From: Margaritispora aquatica
Lineage: Eukaryota; Ascomycota; Leotiomycetes; Helotiales; Discinellaceae
NCBI GenBank assembly: GCA_007644065.1
Contig: VJWN01000021.1
Span: 76,271-140,270, forward strand
Direction of reading: 5' to 3'
DNA length: 64,000 bases
Below the pieces are notes generated by a model. That model did not search any database. It had not been told where the DNA came from and saw only the letters and a program-made list of their open reading frames with translations. The first letter of the stretch is position 1, and each line of letters starts with the position of its first letter. The position numbers and the translations under genes are program-made. Below, piece by piece: positions 1 to 11,486 of the stretch.

Positions 1-912
1 AACTAACTAGAAAGATAGATTATATATACCAATCACCGTTTGCACATCTGGCTAAGATCTTACCTTCTCTAGCTGTGAATTCGCATTGGGTGGGTCAATT
101 GACAACTTAACAACGGTTTTATCCGACTCAAATCAAGAAACAGAACGGTCGCTGTAAATAAAAAAACTTCACAAAGTTTTAAATATCTTTGCTAATACTA
201 TATCATTCCCAGGCGTTTCATATTTTGATATGTGCTGTATGCATGTTGACTTTTCGAAATTATCGAAAATCCGAAGTCCTGGTTGATGATTGAGCAAAAT
301 GACAATGTTAGTCCAGGCCTTCATCGAGGTTATAAAAGTGGCAGCGTACTAGGTAAAGAGCCTATGATAATGGAAGGTGGCCTAAGAATAGACATGTTTC
401 TCTCGATTAAGTATAGTCGTAGAGTTGTAGAATCGCTTGCTTAGCCAGGTCCTCGACAACACTTGAAGTCTGGAGTTTGAAGTTTGGAGTTGGATTGGAT
501 TGATTTAAGATCAGTGAACGAGAGCTACCGATAACTTGCAAGTGTCTCTATGTGTGTCTTGTGATGATTGTTTCAATATCTTGTATGTGCGTTTTTGTGA
601 TGATGTTGAATCGATTCACCTCCAGTAATACTCAGTCTCCAGTATAGAAGATGAATTACTTCAATATTCACCCCTATACACACATTCACAAATCTCAACA
701 GCATTAACATAGAGATACCTCAGAATCTCCAAGAATGGCCTCGAAGTCTATGACGAGAAAGAGTGGTATAAAAGTCTTCCCCTCGACGCCCCAACGATCT
801 TCCGCCAGAAACATTACCTACAAAGTGACCCGAAACCAGAACACTCCAATTACAACGATTGTTCAAAACCACTAAAAACCTTATACAACTGCCAACCAAC
901 TGAACTAACGCC
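1..912. other. gene-free stretch upstream of the first ORF
   Basis: No ORF with convincing coding character is seen. A 46-codon ORF starts at 735, in front of the next ORF, but it overlaps a competing open frame with equally protein-like composition. This may be the 5' region of the gene at 913 or part of the same degraded locus. Confidence 0.4.
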
Positions 913-1457
913 ATGTCTTACGACTATCCACCCCGCTACACCTACGCTAACTCGCGAAACAAGTACAGACACGAGTCCACGCCTCTAACTGAAGAGGCGT
1001 ACTCCCGCCTCCCAACCACAAACATGTACACCTCCCAAGCCGCGCGAGAATCCAACCAATATCGCTCTAGCCCAGCGCGTAACCGCTCCGCAAACGGACT
1101 GCACTTACTCCTCCCCGCTGCCCAGTCTCAAGGAGACATTCCTCCTTACGAGCAGCGAAATCGCCTTCCTGATCCAGAGCCGTCCCAAATATACGTCACA
1201 GATGCCAATAGAGACGCGATGACGCTTGGCGCTGGAAAGCGGAGAGGGAGAGGGTGATTGAGCGGGAGATTGGAGCACAGGGGGAGAGAGAGAGAGCGCT
1301 GAGGGCTGTTGAAGAAGTGAGAGAGAGGGAGGAGAGAAGAGAGAGGATTGCGGAACAGGGGAGGGAAAAGAAGGCGGCAAGAGAAGCTCAGAGAGCACGG
1401 CAGGCGGAACGGAATACGCAGTTTATGTCGGATTGGCAAGGGCGAGACAGATTTTGA
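913..1457 (+). pseudogene. frame-broken hypothetical protein, basic coiled-coil C-terminus
   Basis: I do not recognise this gene. The first frame, 913-1257, gives 114 residues rich in Tyr, Asn, Ser and Arg. The last part, up to 1457, is in another frame and encodes a strongly charged Glu/Arg helix typical of a coiled coil, ending SDWQGRDRF. The second frame is open from 1212 (its previous stop is at 1209-1211), so the two frames overlap for about 45 bases. No GT-AG intron of plausible length links them. A single indel near 1212-1257 would join them into a protein of about 180 residues. It could be a true pseudogene, a sequencing error, or two unrelated ORFs. The charged segment may in part reflect purine-rich, low-complexity DNA (many GAGAGA runs). 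Confidence 0.4.
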
Positions 1458-2124
1458 ACTACGAGTCAGGAACTCGGGGTTTGTTTTGTTTGAAATGGGG
1501 TGGAAGGAGGAAAGGACTGTTTGTGTAAGAGATGCGGTGGTTTAGTTTGAATAGAGTTTAAGTCTGGATTAGGGTAAATTCATGTAGTTCTATGAAGACA
1601 ACCGTGAATTCTTAAAGCCACCAAAAAAAAAACCTGCTTTACTTGTGATTTGACGTGTGAATCGCTGAAGCTAACACAGCCAAAACTCTACATAAATCGC
1701 AAGCATCAGTTCAAAATGCAATAGTTGAACCTTGGGTGTAAATAAACATAGTCTTTCGCTCTGATGACCCGAAAGTGCTGCATTTCAAGCATCTTGATTG
1801 CTTTTGCAGCACTTCTTGGATTTGACATCTCGCTTAGCGACCGGCTCCGCATCACGTGGAGGAATTCCCTAGAGAGAGAGGTTAATAAATCTTTCTTTCT
1901 TTGCCCAATCGCTTATGATAATTCCAGCAAGATGTAGCATTAATGATTTGGATTCATGCTGGCTGGATCATTCTCGTTTCAAGGAGATGAAGACCCAGAC
2001 TCAGACCCAGACCTTCAAGTGTTGTCATCACTCAACAGGTCTCACACGGCAGTACCCGCTAGCGAGAGCGCCACCTTGAAATCCCCTCACTTCATCGCCA
2101 CAGCTCTAGCAGCTAGAATGCTAT
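1458..2124. other. intergenic, no gene seen
   Basis: About 670 bases between the broken ORF and the phosphatase. There is a GAGAGAGAG run near 1871 and no coding signal that I trust. Part of it is presumably the promoter of the phosphatase gene. Confidence 0.4.
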
Positions 2125-3761
2125 ATGGACATACGCTTTTCTGAAGTTGCAAGCAGAACATCAACATTCCTTTTGGTGTTGGGCATATTTCCGTGTATTA
2201 TGTATTGTTTCTCATTCAGCTTGCGAGTTCTTCTGCTCTCATATATCTCAGTCTATGTCCTTGCGAAAGTCTCTTATCCAGAGATTCCTTTCGATGAATC
2301 AACACCAGTACAACAGCGTATAGCTATTTATGACGTCAATGGTGAACTTGATCACCAAATGCATTCCAATCTTCAAGCTGATACATCAAAGCAATATCCG
2401 TAGGATGGAACACTTACGGGACACTACCCAGGTCTTGTGTCCAATATGGCACCACATTGGGCAATCTATCATCTCAAGCCTGTTCTGACACAGCAACGAC
2501 ACACCTCACCTCAAGAACATACTACCATTCCGTCATCCTCGCCAATCTCCAACCCGCAACAAACTACTTTTACAAGATCGTCTCCACGAACTCCACAACC
2601 TCCCAGTTTCTCAGTCCCCGCACCCCAGGTGACACAACACCCTTCACAATAAACACAGCAAGCGACCTTGGTATCTACGGCCCAGACGGCTACACCCTCG
2701 CGCACGACAATGCACCACGCTCGCTCATCCCGTCCCTCCTCCCCTCCCCAAACCACACCACGATCGGGCGCCTCCTTAGCATCTCAACTAGCTATGAGCT
2801 AATCCTCCACGCTGGTGACCTCGCCTACGCAGACGACTGGCTTCTTAGGCCCAAGAACTGGTTCCACGGTGCCGAGGCCTACGAAGCCATCACTGAGCAG
2901 TTCTACGACTAGCTTGCCCCCATCGCCGCCACAAAGCCGTATATGGTCGGGCCGGGGAACCACGACGCGACATGTCAGGAGCTGCCTGGGATGGGGCGTA
3001 CATGTCCCTCCTCCCAAAGGAATTTCACGGATTTCAATTTCAGATTTAGAGAGTTGATGCCGCGTGCGTTCGTGTCGACGTCAATGATTGAACAGGCAAG
3101 AGTCTCTGCCAACAAGGCGAGAAGACTGGCAAGACCCCCGTTCTGGTATAGTTTTGAATATGGGATGGTGCATGTCGTTATGTTCGACACAGAGACCGAT
3201 TTTCCCCATGCACCAGACGGTCAGCATGGCTCAGCGGGGCTGAATACCGGACCCTTTGGCGAGCTAGGACAGCAGCTTGAGTTCCTACATGCGGATCTCG
3301 CGAGCGTAGATAGACATATCACGCCGTGGGTGGTGGTTGCGGGACATAGGCCGTGGTATAGCACGGGACCCAGCCCGCATCGTTGTAAACCGTGCCAGAA
3401 GGCGTTCGAGGATGTTTTCTTCAGGTATGGTGTTGATATTACCGTGTCTGGACATGTGCATAATTCGCAGCGGTTTGCGCGCATGTATAAGGGTGTGAGG
3501 AACGAGAAGGGACCCATGTATATCGTTAGTGGTGGGTCGGGGAATATTGAGGGCTTGAATGCTATTGGGAGTGTGAGGAGGAATAGTGGATTTGAGTTCG
3601 GGTATGATAAGGATTTTAGCTTTACGAGTATTAGGTTTGTGGATAAGGAGACAGCGGAAATTGAGTTTGTTAGGTCTGCGACAGGGGAGGTGTTAGATAG
3701 AAGCGTTTTGAAGAAGGAAAGGGAGGAGGCATTTGTGGTGCAGAATGTAAAGCATAATTAA
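2125..3761 (+). pseudogene. secreted purple acid phosphatase (metallophosphoesterase) with one in-frame TAG
   Basis: This family hydrolyses phosphomonoesters at an Fe/Me binuclear centre and is usually secreted for phosphate scavenging. Exon 1 (2125-2341) encodes a hydrophobic leader and the family sequence PVQQRIA. An intron at 2342-2391 (GTGAAC donor, AG acceptor) restores the frame into ISVGWNTY and SCVQYG. The metal-site blocks follow in order: GDLAYADDW, then GPGNHD, VVVAGHRPWYS and SGHVHNSQRF, with YIVSGGSGNIEG near the end. The frame is continuous from 2392 to 3761 except for a TAG at 2910-2912 between QFYD and LAPIAATKPY, where relatives have Gln, so CAG to TAG is the simplest change. 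Everything after the stop, including most metal ligands, remains well conserved, which points to very recent inactivation, readthrough or a base error. The true start could be a later Met near 2200. Confidence 0.82.
2342..2391 (+). other. intron in the acid phosphatase gene
   Basis: Fifty bases from GTGAAC to AAAG, with a branch-like GCTGATAC. Removing it joins DVN to AISVGWNTY in the conserved frame. Without removal, a stop follows at 2401. Confidence 0.75.
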
Positions 3762-4113
3762 TAGCAATATATATCTGAATTTTTCTAAACTCGGATTTGA
3801 GCCTAGGACTTTAAGTATCCGGATTTCACCTCCTTTGCACAAGCCCTTTCAGTCTTGTAGGTGGTAAATAGGCATATATAAGGAATATAGAGCACTTGAA
3901 ATGATAAATCATCTCAAAATCCTGAATTGACATAGAGAATTCAATGACTTAGCTTCCGCAAAGGAAATCTTGTTGTACTCGCCACATGTTGGAAGCGAGA
4001 AACATGCCTAAGGAGTGGCAGTCCACCTTCCAACATGGCAATAAGCTTTATCACCTTCTTTCCAATATCAGTTCTTGGGGACAAGATTTCATTCTCAAAT
4101 CAGTTCGTTCCGA
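3762..4113. other. convergent intergenic region
   Basis: It lies between the ends of two convergent genes (phosphatase + and monooxygenase -). It is AT-rich and should hold both 3' ends. No gene is seen. Confidence 0.4.
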
Positions 4114-5536
4114 TCAAGTGCTCGGTGATACTAAATCCAACTCCTTCCTCACAATCGCAATACCCCTTCTCACTTCTCCCACCAAATCAATATCCCAAAT
4201 CCAGCTCATCCTCTCATCAAAATTAGCTTTCAACTTCCCCAAATCCCTCTCAATTCCATGCCCCTTATACCCCATAATCTCACCCATCTCCCTACTCGTT
4301 CTCGTCATCTCCACCGTCCTCGGACGTCTTACCTCATCATAAGCTCTCAAACACGCTTCCAGCTTACGATTCACATCCCCGAACTCAGTCTCTCCATTCA
4401 ATACATCTCCAAGAATCTCACTCAACACCAAAGAATCCTCAAACGCCATACCAGCTCCTTGACCCTGATGCGGCGTGGTAGCATGCGCTGCGTCTCCCAT
4501 GAGCGCCACACGGCCTTTGACGTATGTTGGCGCAGGTAGGTGGTCGTATAAAGCCCATCTCTCAGGACGCTGGATCTTAGCGAGGAGAGCTCTGATTGGT
4601 GTGCCCCATGCTTCAAAGTCTGCTAGCATGGTTTCCTCAGTGACTGGCTGGACCCAGTTTGATTCGTGTATCAGATCTGAGAACTCTGAGCCAGGGGCTG
4701 GAGGTGGAATACGCTTGACAGCTACCATGTTCATCAGACTCCCCTTCTCGACGGGATACATCACCACATAGCTATCTGGTCCACAGAAGAGAGAGCCTTT
4801 CCCGACATTGAGTGCACCTCCTGTGATCTCGAGGAATTGGGCACGTGTGAACATTCCTCGGTAAGCGAATTCGTTTGCGAAAGCAGGGCGGAGAACCGAT
4901 GTATCTTCTACATCGGCAAGGACGTATTGCTGTCGCGCAACTGACTTAATGCCATCACAAGCTATGATAGCTGAAGCTGTAGCTGTCGTGCCATCTGCGA
5001 ACGACATGCTCAGAATACCGGTTGACGATTCTGATGTGATGGACGTCAAGCTTTTGTTAAACCGTGCGGTTGAAGGTGGAATTAGCTTAATAAGTTCCTC
5101 TAGAAATTTGGCACGGTGTACACATGCTCTTCCAGGTCTGTGGTCTTTATGACAGACGGTAGTTATCAACTCATTAAAGCTTCAAATTTGTCAGCACCAG
5201 ATTTCATACCAAATTCCAAATGTCAAAAACATACCCTTCCTTGTCACCAATTCTCACGTCCAGCCACTCTTCCTTTCCATCTCCCTCTCCATCCTCATCA
5301 ACTCCCTCGTTATAAGTCACACATCGCTTCAGTGCGTCTTTGATTCTCGGATCGATGAGTTCCAACGCAGTGATGCTGTTTGGACCCAGTGCAATCCCAG
5401 CTCCAATTTCGGCGAATTTCGAGGCAGACTCATAGATCTTATGCGATATGCCATGGCGGGTGAGGCCAATTGATAGTGTTAACCCAGCTAGTCCACCTCC
5501 TACGATAGCAATAGAGGGTTTTTCTGAGATCGCCAT
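4114..5536 (-). CDS. FAD-dependent aromatic monooxygenase, salicylate hydroxylase-like
   Basis: A group A flavoprotein hydroxylase that would use NAD(P)H and O2 to hydroxylate an aromatic substrate. The N-terminus has the dinucleotide-binding GGGLAG (residues 13-18). The second FAD motif, GDAAHATTPHQGQG, starts near residue 324, and a CDGIKS motif lies between them. An intron at 5170-5209 (40 bases; GTATGA donor, GCTGAC branch, GAG acceptor) joins WNL to LITTV in phase 0. The two exons then give 460 residues, the usual family length. It is followed on the same strand by a DHA1-type MFS transporter gene (head at 8375) and lies beside other oxidoreductases, so it probably acts in the same small pathway. 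The family is well supported. The substrate cannot be read from the sequence; a kynurenine-type or salicylate-type ring is only a guess. Confidence 0.88.
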
Positions 5537-6240
5537 GAGTGATTGAATGGAATTTAGTGTATAGAGTAAGAGGAGATGAGCCGAAGTTGGGGCTTGTCAC
5601 GAAGCTTGAGTGATTGATATAACGATAGAATTAATGATCTAAGCAGGTCATTACACCACTGTCTTGAATAGATGAGCATAAGCTATTAACTGTCACGCTT
5701 GAGCTGATTTCAGCGGATCGGGAGTGGAGGGATTTGAGCATCACGTGCAAACTATGCTTTCGAAGCACCCAGTATGAAGCCACAATTCTCAAGGTCTGGG
5801 GTGCGGCCCGACATTCGTGTCGATAGTGTACCATCTTGTCTTCCTGTGATACAGATACTCCACTGGTTCGGACACTGAGAGATAAGTAAGCTGTCCTTTG
5901 AATGACACACTCGCCATCCCACTGTTCATGTCAAATGATTCAAGTCAATCCATGCATTGAGTTCAGATCCACAAAAGCTTAATCTCAACCTCAGAGCAGC
6001 CTCGGCTAAAGAGTTGCAAGCTATCTAGCGGAAGTAGACTTCCGAATCACAACTTCATCTACTTTGTGGATCTCCGACAACTCACAATCTCATTGTGATA
6101 TCGTCATCAGTGTCAAATCTCAGATCCGATATGGCTTGATTATTTCCTAATCTTTACAACCGTCTGATACAATCCGTTATCTGGAATCCATACTCTTCCT
6201 ACCCGCTAAACCTCACTGCCGTTCACTTCAACCTCCTCTC
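5537..6240. promoter_or_regulatory. upstream region of the FAD monooxygenase
   Basis: About 700 bases between the monooxygenase start and the stop of the MFS gene, both on the minus strand. It should hold the monooxygenase promoter and the MFS 3' end. No ORF in it looks genuine. No specific operator could be assigned. Confidence 0.4.
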
Positions 6241-8375
6241 TCAAGCCAATCCCAAACGCTCAAACCATTTCTTCTCTTCGATCATGATTCTTGCTGATTT
6301 GCCTTTGTAGTACATCACGAAGGTCGTTGCGTAGACGACGGTGCTCAAAACAGCAACTGTCCGATAGTCAATACTGTACAATCCATCATGAACATGAAAA
6401 CTTACTGATAAAATAAACATTCATCATCCCATTCTTCACGATCCAATCATTAATGAACCAGGAGAAAGCCCAAGCAATAACCGACTTCGTTGCCGAAATC
6501 GTGACCATCGCCTCCCCAGCCAACTCTTTGTGACTATCCAGAGCATATGTTGTGGCCAAATTGGCACCCATCTGAGTTCCCACGCTCAATACGCCGAAGC
6601 CGAAGACGGGTCCAATCCAGTGCGTTTGATGGTGATAGCAAGGTCCTGCGATGGCAACACCAGCAAAAGTGAAGAAAGCCGCAAGAATGGCGATTGGAAG
6701 ACGCATTTCGGGCTCTCGGATACCGTTGTTGCGCTTGGTGTAGAAGGTCGCGACCTGGTCGGCAAGAGGGCCACAGAAGTACGTACCGAAGAGACTACCG
6801 ATGAAAGGCGAAAGGAAGATGAGACCAAGAGCGCCGGAGCCAAATGAGTAAGGTCTGAAAAGTAGGTTAGTAATCTTACATACTTATTGAGCTAATTCGG
6901 CATTTACGTACGGAGGAGCGAAGAGTTGAGCCACAGTCAAGGCAAGAACAACGTTCCAAGCTGCTAATCGTTAGCAAAAAAATTTATCATGAAGGGGAGA
7001 AGACTCGCCAAGAGCCATGCCATATACTACACTCGCCCAGAGCACGGTAGGACTAATAATCTATTAGCTCAAGTGAAGATCGTTTAATTGGCACTTACTA
7101 TGCGAGCAAAACCCAAGGTCTCAAGAAACTCTTCTTTAGCGATACATGTGGGTTGATTACGCTCCAAGGTTTCAGCGTTGCCAAATAGCCAAGCTGTGGA
7201 ATCGAAGAGATTGATGCCTCAGTATCTGAGCCGCCAGAGATCTCCGCTTTTGATGCTTGGGTCTTTTCGCCCTCGACAACAGTCTCTAACTCGCGTTGAG
7301 GGGCAACTCCTTCGATATGGGTGCTTGCGCGAGCTCCATAAAATGCAGTTTCTGGCATCAAGAAGAAAATCGAAACGAAGCTAGCGAATGATGAAATAGC
7401 AACAAAGAAGAATGCCCTGCATATCATCAGTTGATCGTTACTAAATTTGCTGGTACATCACGAACCATTTCATGCTTGCTCCTTGAATGATGTAAGCAGA
7501 CAAGACTGGACCAATTTCATTTCCTCCCAAAACTGAGAGACCATAAATGGAGATCTTCTCTCCACGATCATGCAGGAAGAAAATATCCACGACGGTGCTG
7601 GGGACTATGGACTCAATTGGTCCAGCCATAAAACCTGCGAACGCTCGTCCCACAAAGAACGACGTGAAAGAAGTTTGCGTCGCACTGTTCCTTGGTCAGC
7701 TTCTGTTCAATACTTTCGCATCTGTGTTCTGTGTGCACTCACATTCCACACCAAATACATCCGAGTCCCATTGTGAGCGAGGACGCTAGAAACACAGGTC
7801 GTCTTCCGTATTTGACAGAGAGAGGCTAACAATCGTCAATCTTCACCTTTCACACTAGTTACTTCATAGATGAAGTGCTTACCATCCAGAATAACGTAGC
7901 GATGCCAGAAGCCAAGAGAGCGATACCAGCCGACCAGGACAAATGGGTGACAGAAATCCCAAAAGCCGCAGCTTGTTCTGGCATACCTGCTGGATGTTAG
8001 ACCATCTCAAGCAATACTTAGACATCGAGTTTGATTACCTCCTGACATGATAGGGCCGATGTTACTCCCAATGAAGCTGTAGAACAAGCCATTGACGAAG
8101 ACCTTCACCAGGTCAGTACAACCGACAAGAGATTGCCATTAAGTGACACTTACGACCCATTTCTTCCAAGCTGGCCATCTCAAAGGATCATTAGGATCTG
8201 TCAATGAGGGTTGAGGAACTAGCAGGATATGCCCATCTCCATTCTTAGCATGCTGAAGAGTCTGAATATACGCATTGTCGTTCTCATCAATCAAAGTCTC
8301 GGTTCCTGGAGCTACGCGGTAAGTGGACTCGACGACAGCTTTCGCCGTCGGTATAGATTCAGGCGCTTTCTCCAT
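6241..8375 (-). CDS. MFS transporter, DHA1 (multidrug/metabolite efflux) type
   Basis: A twelve-helix type major facilitator, most likely a plasma-membrane drug or metabolite:H+ antiporter. I closed ten exons in frame (8375-8154, 8102-8039, 7986-7883, 7825-7743, 7684-7466, 7416-7099, 7052-7009, 6960-6912, 6854-6406, 6356-6241), giving 555 residues. The cytosolic N-terminus ends in DPNDPLRWPAWKKW, the signature preceding helix 1 in this family. A large charged loop with an ISGGSDTE stretch lies mid-protein, and NNGIREPEMRLP precedes the second helix bundle. The intron at 6961-7008 uses a GC donor (GCGAGT); all others use GT. The gene shares an 800-base intergenic region with the divergent Baeyer-Villiger-type monooxygenase, which suggests co-regulation and export or import of that pathway's substrate. 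Confidence 0.88.
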
Positions 8376-9175
8376 GTCTATTGACCTAAAGATTGATGTG
8401 GAGAGTTTAGACTTTGGGAGAGAAGAAAGAAAGTGAGTGTCAACACAATACGTAAGGACCATAACTTTGCGGATCTAGTTTGCTATTATGAACCACGTTG
8501 TCACGCTATGATGTCGGCTCTGTACCTTGCTTCGCGTGCACTTTGGTATCTCATTGCTCAAGAAATATTGATCTCCAAGCAGCTCTTTCATGCCAAGGTG
8601 AGTATTGAGACTGCTAGTGTGGTACAGTGGTAGTGAAGTGGGCAAGTCATGGGTCCATGCAACAATCAATGGCCCAACAGGAGATCCTGTCCCCAAGATT
8701 GAGGATAAAATTGCCCCAGAATCCAGTTCAAGCCCAAGAACTCCCCAGGCAAAGGTTGATGCCGTGGAGTGGAGTTCAAGATAAGAAGAATGGACCTTGT
8801 TTTCAAAATTGCCGAAAACTTAAGCGAGCTCACCCGTTGCTCCTCGATCTAGCCACGTCGAAGACAAAAGATAGCGAGCGAGGTGTGCGGTCCGGAACCT
8901 TGACTGCTCGTAAACAATTAGTGTGGGAGTGGGAGTGGGAGTGGGAGTGGGAGTGGGAGTGGGGGAAGATGCTGTTGCGAGGTTGCACTGCATATTTCAT
9001 GCACCCAGCTCAATTGGCATCACAACCCCTCCTTGAAGCCTTGCTCGGAATTCATTTCATTCGCACCCAAGCTTTCTAAACTACAGCTCTCGCAACTCCA
9101 CTCCAAAACCGTTAGTCAAAGTTCAAGCTGCTTTTGTTATTACCTTTTGCCTGTGAAACCGCGTTCAATCGAACA
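8376..9175. promoter_or_regulatory. divergent promoter region between MFS and BVMO genes
   Basis: About 800 bases shared by two genes that point away from each other. It contains a GGGAGT hexamer array at about 8923-8962. No protein-coding character was accepted in it. Shared control by the nearby Zn2Cys6 regulator is an inference; I could not identify CGG-type half sites with confidence. Confidence 0.45.
8923..8962 (+). repeat. GGGAGT hexanucleotide microsatellite
   Basis: Roughly six and a half perfect copies of GTGGGA/GGGAGT in the divergent promoter. It is G-rich on the plus strand and length-variable by nature. Confidence 0.9.
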
Positions 9176-11325
9176 ATGGGTTCAATCAACAGCCGCCAGG
9201 AAAGTTCGCCTTTCACACTCAAAGATGAGCCAATCGAGAATCTCAGACCTCTGAAGGTCAGAGTCATTGGAGCTGGATATGCTGGTATTTATTTGGGCGT
9301 CAGAATCCCGCAGCGTCTGAGAAACATCGATTTTCAAATTTTCGAGAAAAACGACGCTGTGGGTGGGGTGTGGTATGAAAACAGATATCCTGGTATGACA
9401 TACTTCTTTTCTCCTATGAGGGCAATATCCTTTGTGTATAGCATTATCTTGCTTGGGATGCTCATGAAAAGCTGGTCGAGTATCAAAATCAAATCCGTTT
9501 AGGAGGGAACGCATCTTCTTGGGCTTGCCTTCCTAGAGACATTTGCTAACCACATCATCAAATAGGCTGTGCTTGTGATATACCTGGTAGGTATACCATA
9601 AAACCGACAACTTCTTGATCTGCACATTGACTGATTTGGTGCAGCACATTCATACCAGTACACCTTCGCCCCCAATCCCAATTGGTCGGGATTCTACGCT
9701 GGCGCGCCCGAGATTTGCGAGTACCTTCAAAGCACTGCAACGAGGTTTGGAGTGGATAGATTTGTGAAACTCTCTCACAAGGTTACAATGTGTCTGTGGG
9801 ACGACGTGGAGAAGAAATGGTATGTGCCATGCTCTGAATTGAAGTAGATTGAATTGAGCTCTTGCTAAGATTCAATACAGGCATCTCACGATCGAGAAAA
9901 CCGCAACAGGTGAGACATATGATGAGACAGCAGATATTGTTATTGCTTGTAGAGGAAATCTAAATGATATATCATGGCCTGCGATCACTGGACTAGACAC
10001 GTTCAAGGGAGCGAGGATGCATTCGGCAGCTTGGAATGATAGGTGAATTGTGAAGTCTGAGAATAGGTCATTCCAAATTGCTAATATCTGGCTAGCTACG
10101 ACTTTAAGAACAAGAGAATTGGTGTTATTGGTGGAGGCTCGAGTTCTATTCAGATTGTGCCAAAGCTTCAAAAGATTGAGGGAACTCGGTTAAACTGCTT
10201 TGTTCGAAGCAAAGTTTGGATCTCGAATCGCTTCGGAGATTATGTTATGACAAGTTTGGGATTAGATCCAACAATGTTAGATTGTAAGTTGCATGCTTCT
10301 AAAGTTCAGGGGTATAATTTAAGAATATCACAGTCACAGAAGAGCAACGAAAGCAATTCGCCTCAGATCCAAAAATGTACCTGGAATTTCGCAAAGCGAT
10401 CGAAGCAGATGGCAATGGTGTTTACGAATCTAACATCAAGGATTCAGCGATGCAAAGGATGTTCGTCGAAATGTTTTCGGCTGCAACAAAAGAGAAGCTG
10501 GCAAGCAAACCTGAAATTCTCGCCTCAATGTCTCCTTCATTTGGTGTAGGCTGCCGAAGACTCACGCCAGGACCAGGATACCTCGAAGCATTGGTTCAAG
10601 ACAACGTCAACTTTGTGTCTGACAAGATTGCCTCAATCACTGAGACGGGTATCGTCTTGAAGACTGGAAAGCAGATCGACTTCGATGTCTTAGTTTGTGC
10701 GACCGGCTTCAACACCACCGCCGTCCCTCCATTCGCTATCATCGGCAAGAATGGCGAGACTCTGAAAGATAGATTTCTGCCATACCCACAAACATACCTC
10801 GCGATGATGGTAGATAACTTCCCCAATTTCTTCATGGTTCTCGGCCCCAACGCTGGTGTAGGTGCGGGGTCATTGACAGTCCTGCTCGAAGCACAAGGTG
10901 ATTACGTTGTGAAGTGCATCCGAAAACTTCAGAAAGAAGACTACATCACCATGTCACCGAAGCCAGCGCGCGTGAAAGATTTCTCTGAGTATGTAGGAGA
11001 ATATTTCAAGAAGACAGTATACATGGATAACTGCAAGAGTTGGTACAAGATCAACGGCGGGCTTGGTGATCGAATTAGTGGTCTGTGGCCTGGAAGCATC
11101 TTGCAGGCTTGTGAGGTATTTAGAGCGCCGAGATGGGAGGATTTCGACTATGAAAGTCGTGAGGGTGAAGGGAATATGTTGAGGTGGTTTGGGAGTGGGT
11201 GGAGTACGACTTTGATGCCAGGTGGTGATGCTGCCTTTTATTTGGAGCCAGATGTGGTTGATATTCCTGTGGATGGAAAGCCAGAAGATGATCCGAAGTA
11301 TGTTGGTAGACCTTTCTCACATTGA
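9176..11325 (+). CDS. Baeyer-Villiger-type flavin monooxygenase
   Basis: A class B flavoprotein monooxygenase expected to insert oxygen next to a carbonyl (ester or lactone formation) using NADPH and O2. Six exons close in frame (9176-9392, 9566-9586, 9645-9819, 9881-10042, 10096-10283, 10334-11325), giving 584 residues; exon 2 is only 21 bases. The N-terminal Rossmann motif is GAGYAG (residues 32-37). The type I BVMO fingerprint FxGxxxHxxxW is present as FKGARMHSAAW (179-189). The NADPH-binding motif GVIGGGSS follows near residue 201, and VCATGFNT near the C-terminal third is also typical. The FAD-side GGVWYENRYPG is intact. It is divergent from the MFS gene and next to a cupin and a hydrolase, which could process its product. 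The exact substrate is unknown. Confidence 0.9.
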
Positions 11326-11486
11326 GAAGCTTTTGTAATAGAATTAAGCATTTAAAATTAAATTAGAGTTTATTTGGTTAAGTTCAAGCACTTTAGGTGA
11401 TAGACGATTAAGCTTTGTTTATTTTCATTCGCTCACTGATCAATATTCCCATCCGTTCAGTTTACATAAGACATTATACACAATCT

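Noticed and set aside
735..875. 46-codon ORF upstream of the frame-broken gene, with a competing protein-like frame over the same bases
   Set aside because: Two overlapping frames look equally plausible, the second lacks a start codon, and no family is recognised; mentioned only in the region note.
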